A stretch of 16,246 nt of DNA from Monosporascus cannonballus (lineage: Eukaryota > Ascomycota > Sordariomycetes > Xylariales): contig QJNS01000407.1 of the NCBI GenBank assembly GCA_004154925.1, positions 26,151-42,396 of the forward strand, in the 5' to 3' direction. The notes beneath the pieces were generated by a model. The model was not told the DNA's origin. It did no database searches and worked only from the letters and a program-made list of their open reading frames with translations. The translations under genes were made by a program, and so were the position numbers. Positions 1 through 8,700 of the stretch are shown here, one piece after another (positions within the stretch are counted from its first letter, which is position 1; every line of letters starts with the position of its first letter).

Positions 1-37
<37 letters not shown>
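1..37. repeat. Poly-C homopolymer at the left end
   Basis: Positions 1-37 are all C, followed directly by ordinary sequence. Read outward on the minus strand this is poly-G. Together with the G run at the right end it looks like a contig-end artefact (no-signal G calls of two-colour sequencing chemistry, or an assembly stop at a homopolymer) rather than a biological repeat. Telomeric DNA is unlikely because there is no TTAGGG/CCCTAA unit. Confidence 0.9.
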
Positions 38-38
<1 letters not shown>

Positions 39-1045
39 CACGTATAAACCTGTCATTGACGAACAATATATATGGCAAAGACTCTTCCGAGCTAAAAGTC
101 TAACGAAGGCTCCTGGAATTACGAGGCCGGGGGTTTTCCAAACCTAGACAATTAATCACGCGGGGTAGTTATAACTACAGCACGGCCAACTTAGGAATGG
201 TTTCTTTTTTTTATAGGACATTGCCTTCTCAGCCTTCAGGAGGGGGCCGTTATAGCCAATATGCTCCAAAGATAGGTAACGTACTGCTCTGGAATCTTCT
301 AAAACATGATCAATGATGCCGTAAAAAGAATAAGCTGTAACCAAGGCAAGGCGACTGCTGACCCATTGACTGATCTTCTGACATAACATTTGGGGTCGAG
401 GAATGCGGCACAGCCTTGGAGGTCCTCTTACGTTAATGATATCCAATGTCTTATAGCGTAATCAATTACTGCTTACGACCCTTACCAACTATACCTCTTG
501 TAGACAGAAATGCGACACACACTTGAGCCGTAAATAGCCACGGGGCCCCCTGGAGAATCATGAGCCTCAGCCGAGAAGCAGTATGGCTCCCTTCAGATTG
601 TTTAACCTACCGGTTTTAACGCTCCCCTATACTTCAACCTGGTGGATCTTACTATCCGTACTTTTACAGTCATAGACAAATCAAAATTCTCTCTGAAATA
701 GTACGACCGTGTTCACTTTCCAGTACAATCCGCCACGCCCCCAGATACAACAACACAAAAGCGCAGCCGAAGGGTCAAGAGATATGGCTCCGTATAAGCC
801 ATCTAAGCCTCGTCTTAGCTGTTGGGACTTTGTCCAGCTACTCTTTTTGTACACATATTGCCAGCATGGCCTCCTACATACGACCTTGTGGGTAGTTAAA
901 TATAGTTGGGTTTAAGTTGAGGAAAGGCAGGAGGTCGCATATATATCCTGCCAGAATTCCCTCGTCCAACCGCCTCTCCTTTCTTTATCTATCATCGACA
1001 CAGAAATCTCCTCGAAAAAGGACTTTACAGCTAGCTTTACCTAAG
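38..1045. other. Left spacer, no convincing gene
   Basis: About 1 kb with no gene I can support. On the minus strand an open frame runs 446-156. Its upstream end has only TTG, and the first ATG is at 389, leaving 77 codons. Part of it (DSRAVRYLSLEHIGYNGPLL) has protein-like composition and could be an exon remnant, but I recognise no family and see no splice sites around it. The 150 bases before 1046 are the likely promoter/leader of the cupin-like gene; an AT-rich TATATAT stretch lies near 940-946. Confidence 0.5.
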
Positions 1046-1645
1046 ATGTACATCAAAGATCCCCTGTCTCCCCTCATTCTCGGACTGCTTATGACCGGCG
1101 CGGCGGCAATGGAACCCCCGTTCAATGTCACGGCCATTAGCGCACGATATGGCAAGTCGAGGATAGAGTGCTGGCAGCTCGACTCGCCTTTCACCGTCTC
1201 GACACAGCCGGGCATAGCGGGCGGTGGTGCGGCAAGACTAGGCGATGTTAGCGAGATAACGTACAATATCATCCCCGCCAACTCCGACTGAGGATTGCAC
1301 AACGCCCCTAGGAACCAGTGAGTTGTCTACCGTATTTCCGTTCCCGTGTGCTATAACTAGTACTAATCTTTCTCTAGGTGGGTTGCCGCTCTCTCGGGAC
1401 TGGGGTATATCACGGTTCCTGGGGACAAGTCTAATGGCCTCTACGGCGCCGGCGGCGAGATCCTGTTTGTGGCCGATACCGCTAATGTCAGCCTGCAGGG
1501 CCACAGAAGTCTATATCCGGGCGTCACGGAGACCATCGTCCTCCAGATCCCCACTAGAAATGGGGAAATTCCGTCTCATAATGTCTTGCATCAAGGCCCC
1601 TGCAGTGCAAGCGAGGTCGCTAGGGGCCGCGGATTAGGCATTTAG
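1046..1645 (+). pseudogene. Small secreted cupin-like protein gene with an in-frame TGA
   Basis: Exons 1046-1317 and 1378-1645 flank a 60-bp intron (GTGAGT donor, CTAAT branch site, TCTCTAG acceptor) and give 179 codons plus TAG. Residues 1-21 form a signal peptide with a hydrophobic core (LILGLLMTGAAA). The mature part resembles the small secreted RmlC-like cupin proteins common in filamentous ascomycetes: recognisable motifs are RIECWQLDSPF, YNIIPANSD, GLHNAP, WVAALSGLGYITVP, GHRSLYPGVTETIVLQIPT and HNVLHQGPC. Molecular function in this family is largely unknown to me. Codon 82 (1289-1291) is TGA, immediately before GLHNAP, where I expect Gly, so the protein stops at 81 residues although the frame on both sides is intact. 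Skipping 1261-1311 as an alternative in-frame 51-bp intron (GTACAA...CCCTAG) would remove the stop but also the conserved core. A base-call error is possible. Convergent with the GH43 gene. Confidence 0.72.
1318..1377 (+). other. Intron of the cupin-like gene
   Basis: A 60-bp GT-AG intron with donor GTGAGT, TACTAAT-type branch site at 1361-1367 and acceptor CTAG. Removing it joins CA to G and continues ...NAPRNQ-WVAALSG in one frame, which is why I treat the two halves as one gene. Confidence 0.85.
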
Positions 1646-2024
1646 GGATTGCTTTGGAGCCGTCAAATTGACACTGGTTAACGTCTTTTTACCAGGTACA
1701 GGAAATAGCCACCTCAATCCCCCAATATTGGAATGGCTTTCTTGTACATAAGAGTTCTTATTGTTACCTAGGACGAACACGTAAATAGGGGCTCAAGAAT
1801 CATGGTTGGTGGTGGAGGTCCATTTAAATTATAAAGGACGTTATTTTTCATATAAGGTCATATGAATGTCCCCAGAAGACTTTTTAGCCAAGCACTGTCA
1901 CACCCCCGAGTTTGAATTGATGGCGCGGCACAAGGTCTTAAACATTAGAGTAATTCAGAGGTGCCAAGCCAGGGGCCTATTCCATCTAGCGATAATATCT
2001 ATACAAGTATTACCTCCATTCCCA
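1646..2024. other. Convergent intergenic region
   Basis: Holds the 3' ends of two genes pointing at each other: the cupin-like gene (+) and the GH43 gene (-). It is AT-richer than both neighbours. The one open frame (1866-2141, +) overlaps the GH43 terminal exon in antisense and has no protein-like features, so I see no gene here. Confidence 0.6.
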
Positions 2025-3931
2025 CTACTTCTTCTCTCCCTCCGGAGGGTAGACGACAATCCTGTCGATGTCTGCGCCCTTGTAGTCGAACCCGTTGTAG
2101 AGACCACCGATCGTAATGGTGTTCTTCTTGCCCTTCTCTAGCGTGAGCTGTAAAGGAGCCGATAGGATGATGCCCTTGTGGGTGTCCCTCTGGTACAGCG
2201 TCTCGACGTTCTCGGTCCTACCGTTGACCACAACGCTGGAGATGCGGCGGAGCTGCCATTTACCGCCGATCCGGTCCGGGCTTCCCTGGGCTAGGGACAA
2301 TATGTGTTAGCGACCTTTGGAAATGACTCGGAGCGGGCCAGACTTACGTTGATCACCGAACCCCATGTCGTCGATGTCTAGCTCGTGTTAGCCGAGCACG
2401 CTACCCCCTTTCAAAGGGACTTACTCTGATAATAAAACGAAACCCATTGGGGCTTGCCGGTCCCTTCGATGTTGTGGAAGGTAACAGTGCTGTCATTGCC
2501 GTAGATACCCGTGAGGATTACGCCGTCACTGCCGAAGTTCTGTCGTTCATTGAACATTAGCTAACTTTTGTCTTATTAAGACAAGAAGTCTCAAGTGGGG
2601 CTTACCGCTTCTTGCTTGAACGCGTTACCGGCTGTGGTGGCGTCCTTTCCGTAGTACGTCTTGCCCTTAACCGGTTTCCACTCTCCAGTTTTGCTGCTCG
2701 CTTGTCAGTAATCGTTTCGGACGATAACCCGATGCTGGGAACGTACACGTTCAGATCGTAAACGTCGTACCACTCGAGCGTAAGAGTCTTCTTCTTGTCG
2801 TCGATGTTCATCGGCAGCCAGATGTACCGACTTTCCCAGAGGGAGTTCGAGTCCCACTATATCAATGGCAGTTAGTCACGTTTCGCATTCCCTGGCAGCA
2901 GGCGCATGTACCTGATCGCCCATGTAGAGATAAGTCGTCTTCTTGGTACCCTTTATCCTCAGGGAGTATCCCGACTGAGAGTTGAAGGTCCGGGTGTTCA
3001 GGGGCGCGACGATCCACGGCTGCGACCAAGGGCCGCTGAGGGAATCGGCTCGGAAAGCAACGACATCTATGTCGCCGGCGGTTAGACGGCTCGGCACTCA
3101 AATCCGGGAGAGTAGCACATACTGTTAGGTCTGTAGCCGGTCTTGTGGCTCATCAGAGCATAGTAGCTCTTCTCCGTCTGGATGATCGTGGGCGCCTCCA
3201 GGTCGTACTTGTCGAAGCGGTGGACTACCTCATCCAGCTCGCTTACCTCCTCGTTGAAAGAGGTGAGATAGACATCTCTGCCCTCACGGCGGTCTCCGTT
3301 GGAGTACAGGGTATAGGAGCGGCCGTCCTTGTAGTCGGTGAAGAGGCCGAAGTCTTGCGACCAGTTGCCGAGGGGGGCGGTCGCGTTCACGAAGGTGTAG
3401 GGCCCAACAGGGGTATCGGCCGTGGCGAAGCCTTGCAGCAGAAGACCATAAGTCGCGTTGTCGGCGTGCCACCACATCTACGATAAGTTAGCCTGTCGGT
3501 CTTTTCCCCCAGAGGGATCTCCGAATCGTCTCACGTGGTATTTGCCGGTGGGCTCGCTATAGACCACTTTGGGCCGCTGGATAATCATATGCGGTGAGAT
3601 ATAAGGATGTCCCTCAACAGGCTCTTGTGGGGAGTCAGCACGGTGCTTTTGCCTCGTCCCGGGCCTCGAGGCACTCACCTAGGGCGATGCCGTGGTACTC
3701 CCATGTAGCCAGGTCCTCGGAGCTGTAGACGGAGACGCCGCCGCCTTCCTCCTGACCCTCGACCTTGTACTCGCCGTACCACCAGAACTTGCCCTTCTCG
3801 GCCATTATGCCTCCGGCGTGGGCGTTCACGAGGTTTCCCTTCGTGTCCCTCCATCGCGCGCCGGGGACGATGTACTTGGCGCATGCCGATGCGCCCAGCA
3901 ACGCCAGAGATAACGCCTTGGGCCCAAACAT
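2025..3931 (-). CDS. GH43 exo-beta-1,3-galactanase-type secreted enzyme (subfamily 24-like) with C-terminal CBM35-like domain
   Basis: Nine exons on the minus strand: 3931-3679, 3623-3535, 3477-3123, 3066-2912, 2856-2747, 2693-2606, 2539-2425, 2377-2348, 2290-2025. They join in frame to 486 residues plus TAG, and all eight introns (47-66 bp) are GT-AG. Residues 1-18 are a signal peptide (core LSLALLGASACA), so the product is secreted. The five-bladed propeller spans about residues 19-320: GARWRD, AHAGGI, WWYGEYKVEGQEEGGG, QRPKVVY (100-106), MWWHADN (115-121), NWSQDFGLFTD (152-162), SNGDRREGRDVYLTSFN, DKYDLEAPTI (203-212), SHKTGYRPN, SQSGYS (262-267), YMGDQWDSNSLWESRYIWLP. The rest (about 325-486; YYQNIDDMGFGDQ, GGKWQLRRISSVVVNG, GIILSAPL) fits a CBM35-type beta-sandwich. 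From family knowledge, such enzymes release galactose from the beta-1,3-galactan backbone of arabinogalactan; Glu208 (LEAPT) and Gln263 (SQSG) are candidate acid and base. Other GH43 activities cannot be excluded. No lesion is visible. Confidence 0.93.
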
Positions 3932-4574
3932 CTTCTTTATCGACGGCTAGCTGCTCTACCCGTGCGTGTCGACTAGCTAGCTACTAGTTACCGTGCCAGC
4001 TACGGTCGCCACCGAAGAAGGCTCTACTTATACACCGGGCCCGCCAAGGCGGCTTCGGTCGTATTACCCCGCGAGTCCCCCCAGCTCCCCACACGCAATT
4101 TCTCCGCATCGCTACGTTCTTCCTCCGTACATCGTCATCGTGGCCATGTGGCGTCGGAGGGGAACCATAACGCTATATAAGCGGTGATAATTTTGCACTG
4201 TCTTGGTCTTGGCCAATCTTGGGGTAGCTTGGGTTGCCAGCTCTTCAGCAAGGCTGAGTTGTCGGGTTGGCGCGCATGCGTGTTTCTCCAAGCTTACGGT
4301 AGGCTAAGGCTGCGCTAGACCGATCCAAACAAGTAAGGTCCCAGGTTTGTAGTTTGTCTCCCGGGAGAATTACTTTTCACGACCGCTCCATTACAGGGCC
4401 GTAGAGTTTTCTTACTGCCTGACATCACAGGTATCGGAATTTTCCTCAGCTCTGCCAGTTTGATAGTTCTGCTTTGGCAAGTAACACTTGATACGGTAAC
4501 CTATGTCGAGCTCTTATTACTCATAAACTTGGTGGGTTCGCGTCTTTCGTGGAAGGACATAATTCTATGGATCC
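3932..4574. other. Spacer between the GH43 gene and the MFS remnant
   Basis: No gene is visible. It contains the GH43 promoter/5' leader and the 3' flank of the decayed transporter. Other visible items are a CTAGCTAGCTACTAG near-palindrome at 3972-3986, a second TATATAA at about 4173-4179 readable on the plus strand, and a CTTGG-rich stretch at about 4201-4230. Confidence 0.6.
4025..4032 (-). promoter_or_regulatory. TATA box of the GH43 gene
   Basis: The minus strand reads TATAAGTA here, about 95 bases before the GH43 ATG at 3931, a normal distance for a fungal core promoter. A CCAAT box (plus strand, 4213-4217) and a GGCTAA hexamer (4302-4307; the core of the XlnR/Xyr1 site) lie further upstream. 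Both are short enough to occur by chance. Confidence 0.55.
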
Positions 4575-5313
4575 TTAAGAGCGGTCAGCCGCATTTCCAA
4601 ATAACTGCAGCTCTATGACCCCATCTTCAACCGTCCCTTTGCCTTGGCGAACCTGCTCCACATCCGACACGGTAAAGTGCTTCTCCCCCTAGAACAAGGC
4701 ATTGATCTCTTCCAGGGTGCGGCCTTTGGTCTCCACCCAGAAGTAAGCCTAATCGGATTAGCCACGGGCAAATGGAAGACAGCCACGGGCGAACAACCCA
4801 CGAAACAACTCACTGTGAGAACGGCGATGACTGTGTCCCAGGCTCCATCGATCATGTACATTCCCCAGTCAATATTCGCAGGTCCAGTAGGCATGGCATA
4901 GTGGAGCACGCAACTACACATATCTTTTCGCCAGCCTCTTGATTTCATGCTACCTAGCGCACGGCGAAGGTAGCTTACGCGAGAAAATCCAGCATGAAAG
5001 GCGAGAGGAGCGCCACCCGCGCGCAATCCAGCAGTTCAGGCCCTCCAGCCGGGACAGATAGAGCAGCGCCGTCCAGACCACAGAATAGAAGCACTGAACA
5101 TGATACGACGGCCACTGCGCCGTACGAGAGATTCCCGCGAGACGTGCTTCAGATCGTCGGCGTGCCTACATCTTGGTGAGCCCACCGACGAACAACAGGC
5201 AAGACGACAAGGACGACTTCTGGGATGCGGGTTGTAGGCTTGCGGCCGCAGCTTGCGGCCCTGTGCCGTGCCTGCGAGGGGCGTAGCGTGACACTGGGCA
5301 TTGAGGATAATAC
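4575..5313 (-). pseudogene. 5'-truncated, disrupted MFS sugar transporter (lactose/hexose permease-like) C-terminal part
   Basis: Minus-strand fragments match the C-terminal third of fungal sugar porters: LLFVGGLTKM near 5200-5170, SYGAVAVV near 5130, VVWTALLYL near 5080-5050, then MPTGPANIDWGMYMIDGAWD, TVIAVLT (ending at 4814), a clean 65-bp intron 4813-4749 (GTGAGT...GGCTAAT...TTAG), and AYFWVETKGRTLEEINALF (from 4748). The last is the family signature after the final helix. The frame then meets TAG at 4691-4689 but stays coding-like (GEKHFTVSDVEQVRQGKG) to a natural TAA at 4577-4575. Further lesions: TAG directly after GLTKM (about 5170-5168) and at least two frame changes between about 5150 and 5000. 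A 500-550-aa transporter would need some 300 more N-terminal residues; upstream of about 5313 the sequence no longer resembles an MFS protein. A possible acceptor (GCTAAC...ACGCAG) ends at about 5313. Identity is firm, but the exact substrate is not predictable. Confidence 0.82.
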
Positions 5314-5340
5314 TCTGCGTCCAGCGTTAGCTGGCTTTTG

Positions 5341-5787
5341 GGAGTTAAAATTCTCCTTGTACACCACGATGGCGACGGGGCCCGAGTTGGTCCACGCGAC
5401 CGACGCGAGCGTGTGCTCGAAGTTAACCCTCGTGTATCAGCCAACACGATGATTCGGCCCCGAGGATCTTGTTAGAGGAGCTGCAGCTGGGAGAAATTGT
5501 CGACGGCGGTGGTGGCATTTCTCGCTCACTAACTAATAGATATCATTCGGTAGCCCCCCAACGCCACCGGCTGAGGAAAGCTCTCGGGAAGGTAGACGCT
5601 GGAGGCGACGCCGGAGATGGCAGCGCTGAGTTGCCGAGGATAGGCGCGACCGACGACCCCATAGCAGTTTGCACACCCGTCCCGTGCAAGGCGCTTCTGG
5701 GAGCCCGCCCTTACTGCTTTGTTCCCCTTATGACGCAGACCTCGAACATCCGCCGCCTCTAGCCAACCTAAGCTTCCGAGCTACCCA
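5341..5787 (-). pseudogene. Decayed coding remnant, possibly lectin-like
   Basis: Two protein-like minus-strand stretches in different frames. The first (about 5784-5535) opens after a TAG and reads LEAADVRGLRHKGNKAV ... RQLSAAISGVASSVYLPESF ... ALGGYR before a stop. The second (about 5518-5340) reads NATTAVDNFSQLQLL, a TAA where YQDP would be expected, QDPRGRIIVLADT, then after a one-base frame change VNFEHTLASVAWTNSGPVAI. The YQDP-like and SVAWTN-like elements recall repeat blades of fungal fucose-specific lectins, but the match is from memory and weak. The 5' part overlaps the end of the Cys-rich membrane protein frame, so it could also be that gene's mis-framed 3' end. At about 5313-5340 it abuts the truncated transporter, suggesting a deletion or rearrangement junction. 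Confidence 0.35.
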
Positions 5788-7045
5788 TAGGAGCCTAACA
5801 CCAGGTGGCAGAAAACTAACGCAGCCGAAACGTACGCCCAGGTTAACCTCGGCTCCCAAGTTGGTGGTAGAGACGAACCAGATCACGAGACAATACGCGG
5901 ACGCGGCGAGCAGCAGTGCCCACCCGTAAGCGCGCAGGAAAGCCTCGGCGCTGGGATCATGGCTAGGAGTGGGGTCGCCAGCTGCTGTTGCGCCGATCTT
6001 GATATCACGGGGGGTTCCTACTGCGTGATCTGCTTTACTCGGTTGAGGTTTTAAGAGCTTCCATGCCAGCTCTAGGGCGAGGGCGCCGGCGGTGGCTGCA
6101 AGGAAACATGCGGGCCCAATTGCAATAGGCGCGTATGTGAAAATCCAGAGCAAACAACACGCGGTAGAGGATGTTGTGTCCGGTACCGCATTACAGACGC
6201 CGGCCGCCTCCATTATCCTACTCGTCCACAAAACCGGCGTTGGTGTCCTCGTTACGGTGCATGTTATCGTTACGGTAGGTATTATGGTAGTTGTGACCGT
6301 CGTGAAGGTAGTTGACGGAGACTCGGGCCGGAATTGAATCGATTCTTGGCTGTGGCAGTAGGAGTGCATCACATCGAGCACCGCGAAGACGTCGTCCGGG
6401 CTCTGGCAAGCCTGCGCCCTGGCTTCTGCTTCTTGAAGCAGAATCGCAGGGACCGTATTGCGAAGGAAACACAAGTGTTCTCTGGAAGAATAACCCAACG
6501 ATACCGACGCCAGACAATCCAGGTCGTTTAGCACATCGAGTGCACATTCAGAGAGTCGATATTCCCTAAGCACGCGCGCGAACCCCATAGGCTCCATCGT
6601 CGTCGTCCCGCCCGCAGAAGGAAAGGGTGGCTGCTTCTTGGACGGTATTCCGAGCTCTGGTTGTGTACGGTCAGCTACGAACACGCTGTCGTCCATACTA
6701 TGGCAGTAGTTTGATAGAAGAACGCCAATAGTAATGTGATGGTTGTCAGCCAGGTTGCATTCTTGCAGGGCGGAGCCGAGTTATCATGGCTCGTTGATTG
6801 AGCTCTTTCCTTAGCTCGTTGGAAACGACCGGTTCGCAGACGCAGTCTCTGCGGGAGCATTTGTCATTAGCATATACCCAGTATAAAGTGCCGTCCAGAA
6901 TCGCTTGGACGCATGGATTCTGGTCGTCCCAAAACTGAGATCCGATACTCATGGGGACGGGTTCCGTGATCTGTTCCTGCCCAAAGAGATGGTCACTCGC
7001 GAATAGAACTAGGCAAAAAGCACCGGAAGAGCGACCAATCATCAT
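5728..7045 (-). pseudogene. CFEM-like double Cys-module membrane protein, one frameshift
   Basis: The reading starts at ATG 7045 (two ATGs, 7045 and 7042; frame upstream is open only from a TTG) with a short hydrophobic leader (FCLVLFAS). Module 1 follows: Cys45, Cys63, Cys68, Cys70 in NDKCSRRDCVCEP, which resembles the CFEM core Cx1-3Dx2-5CxC. At about 6790-6781 the frame must move by one base; it then continues LGSALQECNLADN ... LLSNYCHS straight into the 322-codon frame from 6696. Module 2 follows (C-x9-C-x14-C-x20-C-x16-C, ending MHSYCHS), then a Ser/Thr linker (STTFTTVTTTIIPTVTITCT), a membrane helix (TACCLLWIFTYAPIAIGPAC and on), a basic loop, and a second helix (YGWALLLAASAYCLVIWF). 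Both modules end in YCHS, so they look duplicated. Likely a cell-surface protein; function unknown. The tail after VNLG (about 5830) may include an unrecognised intron (GTACGT donor) and the frame ends at TAA 5730-5728. The frameshift may be a sequencing error. Confidence 0.62.
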
Positions 7046-8700
7046 AAAGCAGCGATTAGTAGATGTTGGATAGACGAAGCAGAGGTTCAGCGAAATAATT
7101 GACATTGGCAACGGGAAACAACAGGTTCAAGTAGCTAGGCTGCATCCCTCGCCAGGCAGATTGACTGTCTTAGTTATGTCTTGGTTGAATGCCGTAAGGT
7201 ACTACTAACGTTAGCCACCGGCTTTGTGTGAGATAGAAACTGTAAGCCTGGATATCAAACTCGCAAAATCGGTTATTCTTAGAGGAGCACCGCTGAAGCT
7301 GGAGAAAATCTCCCGATGGCATGTTTTCACTGGCAATGGAAGCGAGACCGGAGATCTTCGAGGCGTGGAGACTTGATTAAGGGTGTCGCGTCGCCATCAG
7401 CAAATAACCACCGCCCTCAACTGGGAACGGCAGAGTCGCTGGGCAGAAGGAGCTTACACCTAGTCACACAACTACTCAAAGCGTTGACACCCCGCATTCG
7501 ACAACAACCGCTGTATAAAATTGTGGCAGGTACAGGCGTGAAAACTCGATACGAGAAGCGGAAGCATTAAGGGGCTAAATTGCCCATACAGATATTTGGC
7601 CGAGCTCCATTGATGGGTGGGTACTATGCTGGAAAGTCCACAGAAGACCCAGCGATTGCAGCACCTTGTTAGAGGAAACCTTTGAAGGCGATGTAATCAA
7701 TGCTGCGATACTGAAGGCTAAAAATGTTAACATGAAAATTAAGGAGCTCAAGAGCAGTAGCGATAGCTTAATGAGTTAGTTAGCTGAGGCGTGTCGGGTT
7801 GGACTGCGAGTACAATATCTTGTTTGGTCTCGTCTCTGCGGCTGTCAATACTTTGCATCCGTATGTGGACATGCTCGTCGGGCCCTTGAGTCTTAGTTGC
7901 CGAAAAGAAACTCAGGCGATCCCCAAAACATGATGAACATATTCCGGTGAGCTCCGGAAGAGGCAACGGAAGTAATTTCGTAACCTTGGGTAGAGGATGG
8001 GTTGAAAGCTGATGTGGGAGTGTCACTGTCTGGTGCACGAGACACGACGCGTGGAGCATCCACCTCCTTGTCATGATAACATGTCATAACTGGGAACATA
8101 GAGGAATTACTTGGGGAAAAAATGTGGCCAGGGAGCAAAAGGAAATGGCAGACTCGAAATCTCCAATCAATGCAACATAAAATCCGGGGATGCTGAAAGT
8201 TGAGGTGGTGTACAATGTGCGGATAGCTTCATGGTGTGAATATGGGCATCGCCGGGATGCATCGTGCAAGACACCCTACTTGATATCAGTTGAGTTAGAG
8301 CAGTTTAGAAAACAATCTTATGATTGCGAGATGAATAGAGGCCGGATGAGTGAATAATTCCTCCATGCAGAATTTGAAAGGCGATGCATGGTTTGGGAGT
8401 CGAGTATTCGAAGTGCGACCGAAGGCATAGAAGGTCGAATGAACACGCACAAAATGAGTATCAAAGAAAGGAGAAGCAGATTGGGTTGAATGATATTCAG
8501 ACTAATAAGGCCCCACGCGAAGACTGTTCCCAGCTCCAACTTTCTTAACCCCGCCTCTAATGATTGATCGCCTGATCCAGATGAAGTGGCAATTCGGACT
8601 AGAATTCAGATCAGAGAAGAGAGAAGAGATGTCGGGAACGGGAGGGTAGGCGAACTCGGGGGGGGATGAGTGAACGTTGGGTGGGAGGTGGGATGTGCTG
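7046..8700. other. Long spacer, no recognised gene
   Basis: About 1.65 kb. Small minus-strand frames occur (e.g. 8099-7893 from ATG, 68 aa, with DAPRVVSRAPDSDTPTSAFN; and 8539-8318), and the minus strand near 8700-8610 is pyrimidine-rich, like a fungal transcript leader. A divergent transcript or non-coding RNA is therefore possible, but I recognise no protein and no splice structure. Plus-strand frame 7316-7570 shows no family features. Confidence 0.45.

Noticed and set aside
1..37. Telomere or origin-like C tract
   Set aside because: A pure homopolymer without a telomere unit, mirrored at the other end as poly-G, fits an artefact better.
1289..1291. Programmed TGA readthrough or selenocysteine in the cupin-like gene
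   Set aside because: The following bases are GGA rather than the CTA readthrough context, no selenocysteine machinery is known in these fungi, and the residue expected is Gly.
4302..4307. GGCTAA as an XlnR/Xyr1 site controlling GH43
   Set aside because: A single hexamer about 370 bases upstream is expected by chance; mentioned only in the promoter entry.
7748..8269. Small minus-strand frames in the spacer upstream of H1
   Set aside because: Two begin only at TTG in part of their length, none matches a family I know, and they overlap one another.
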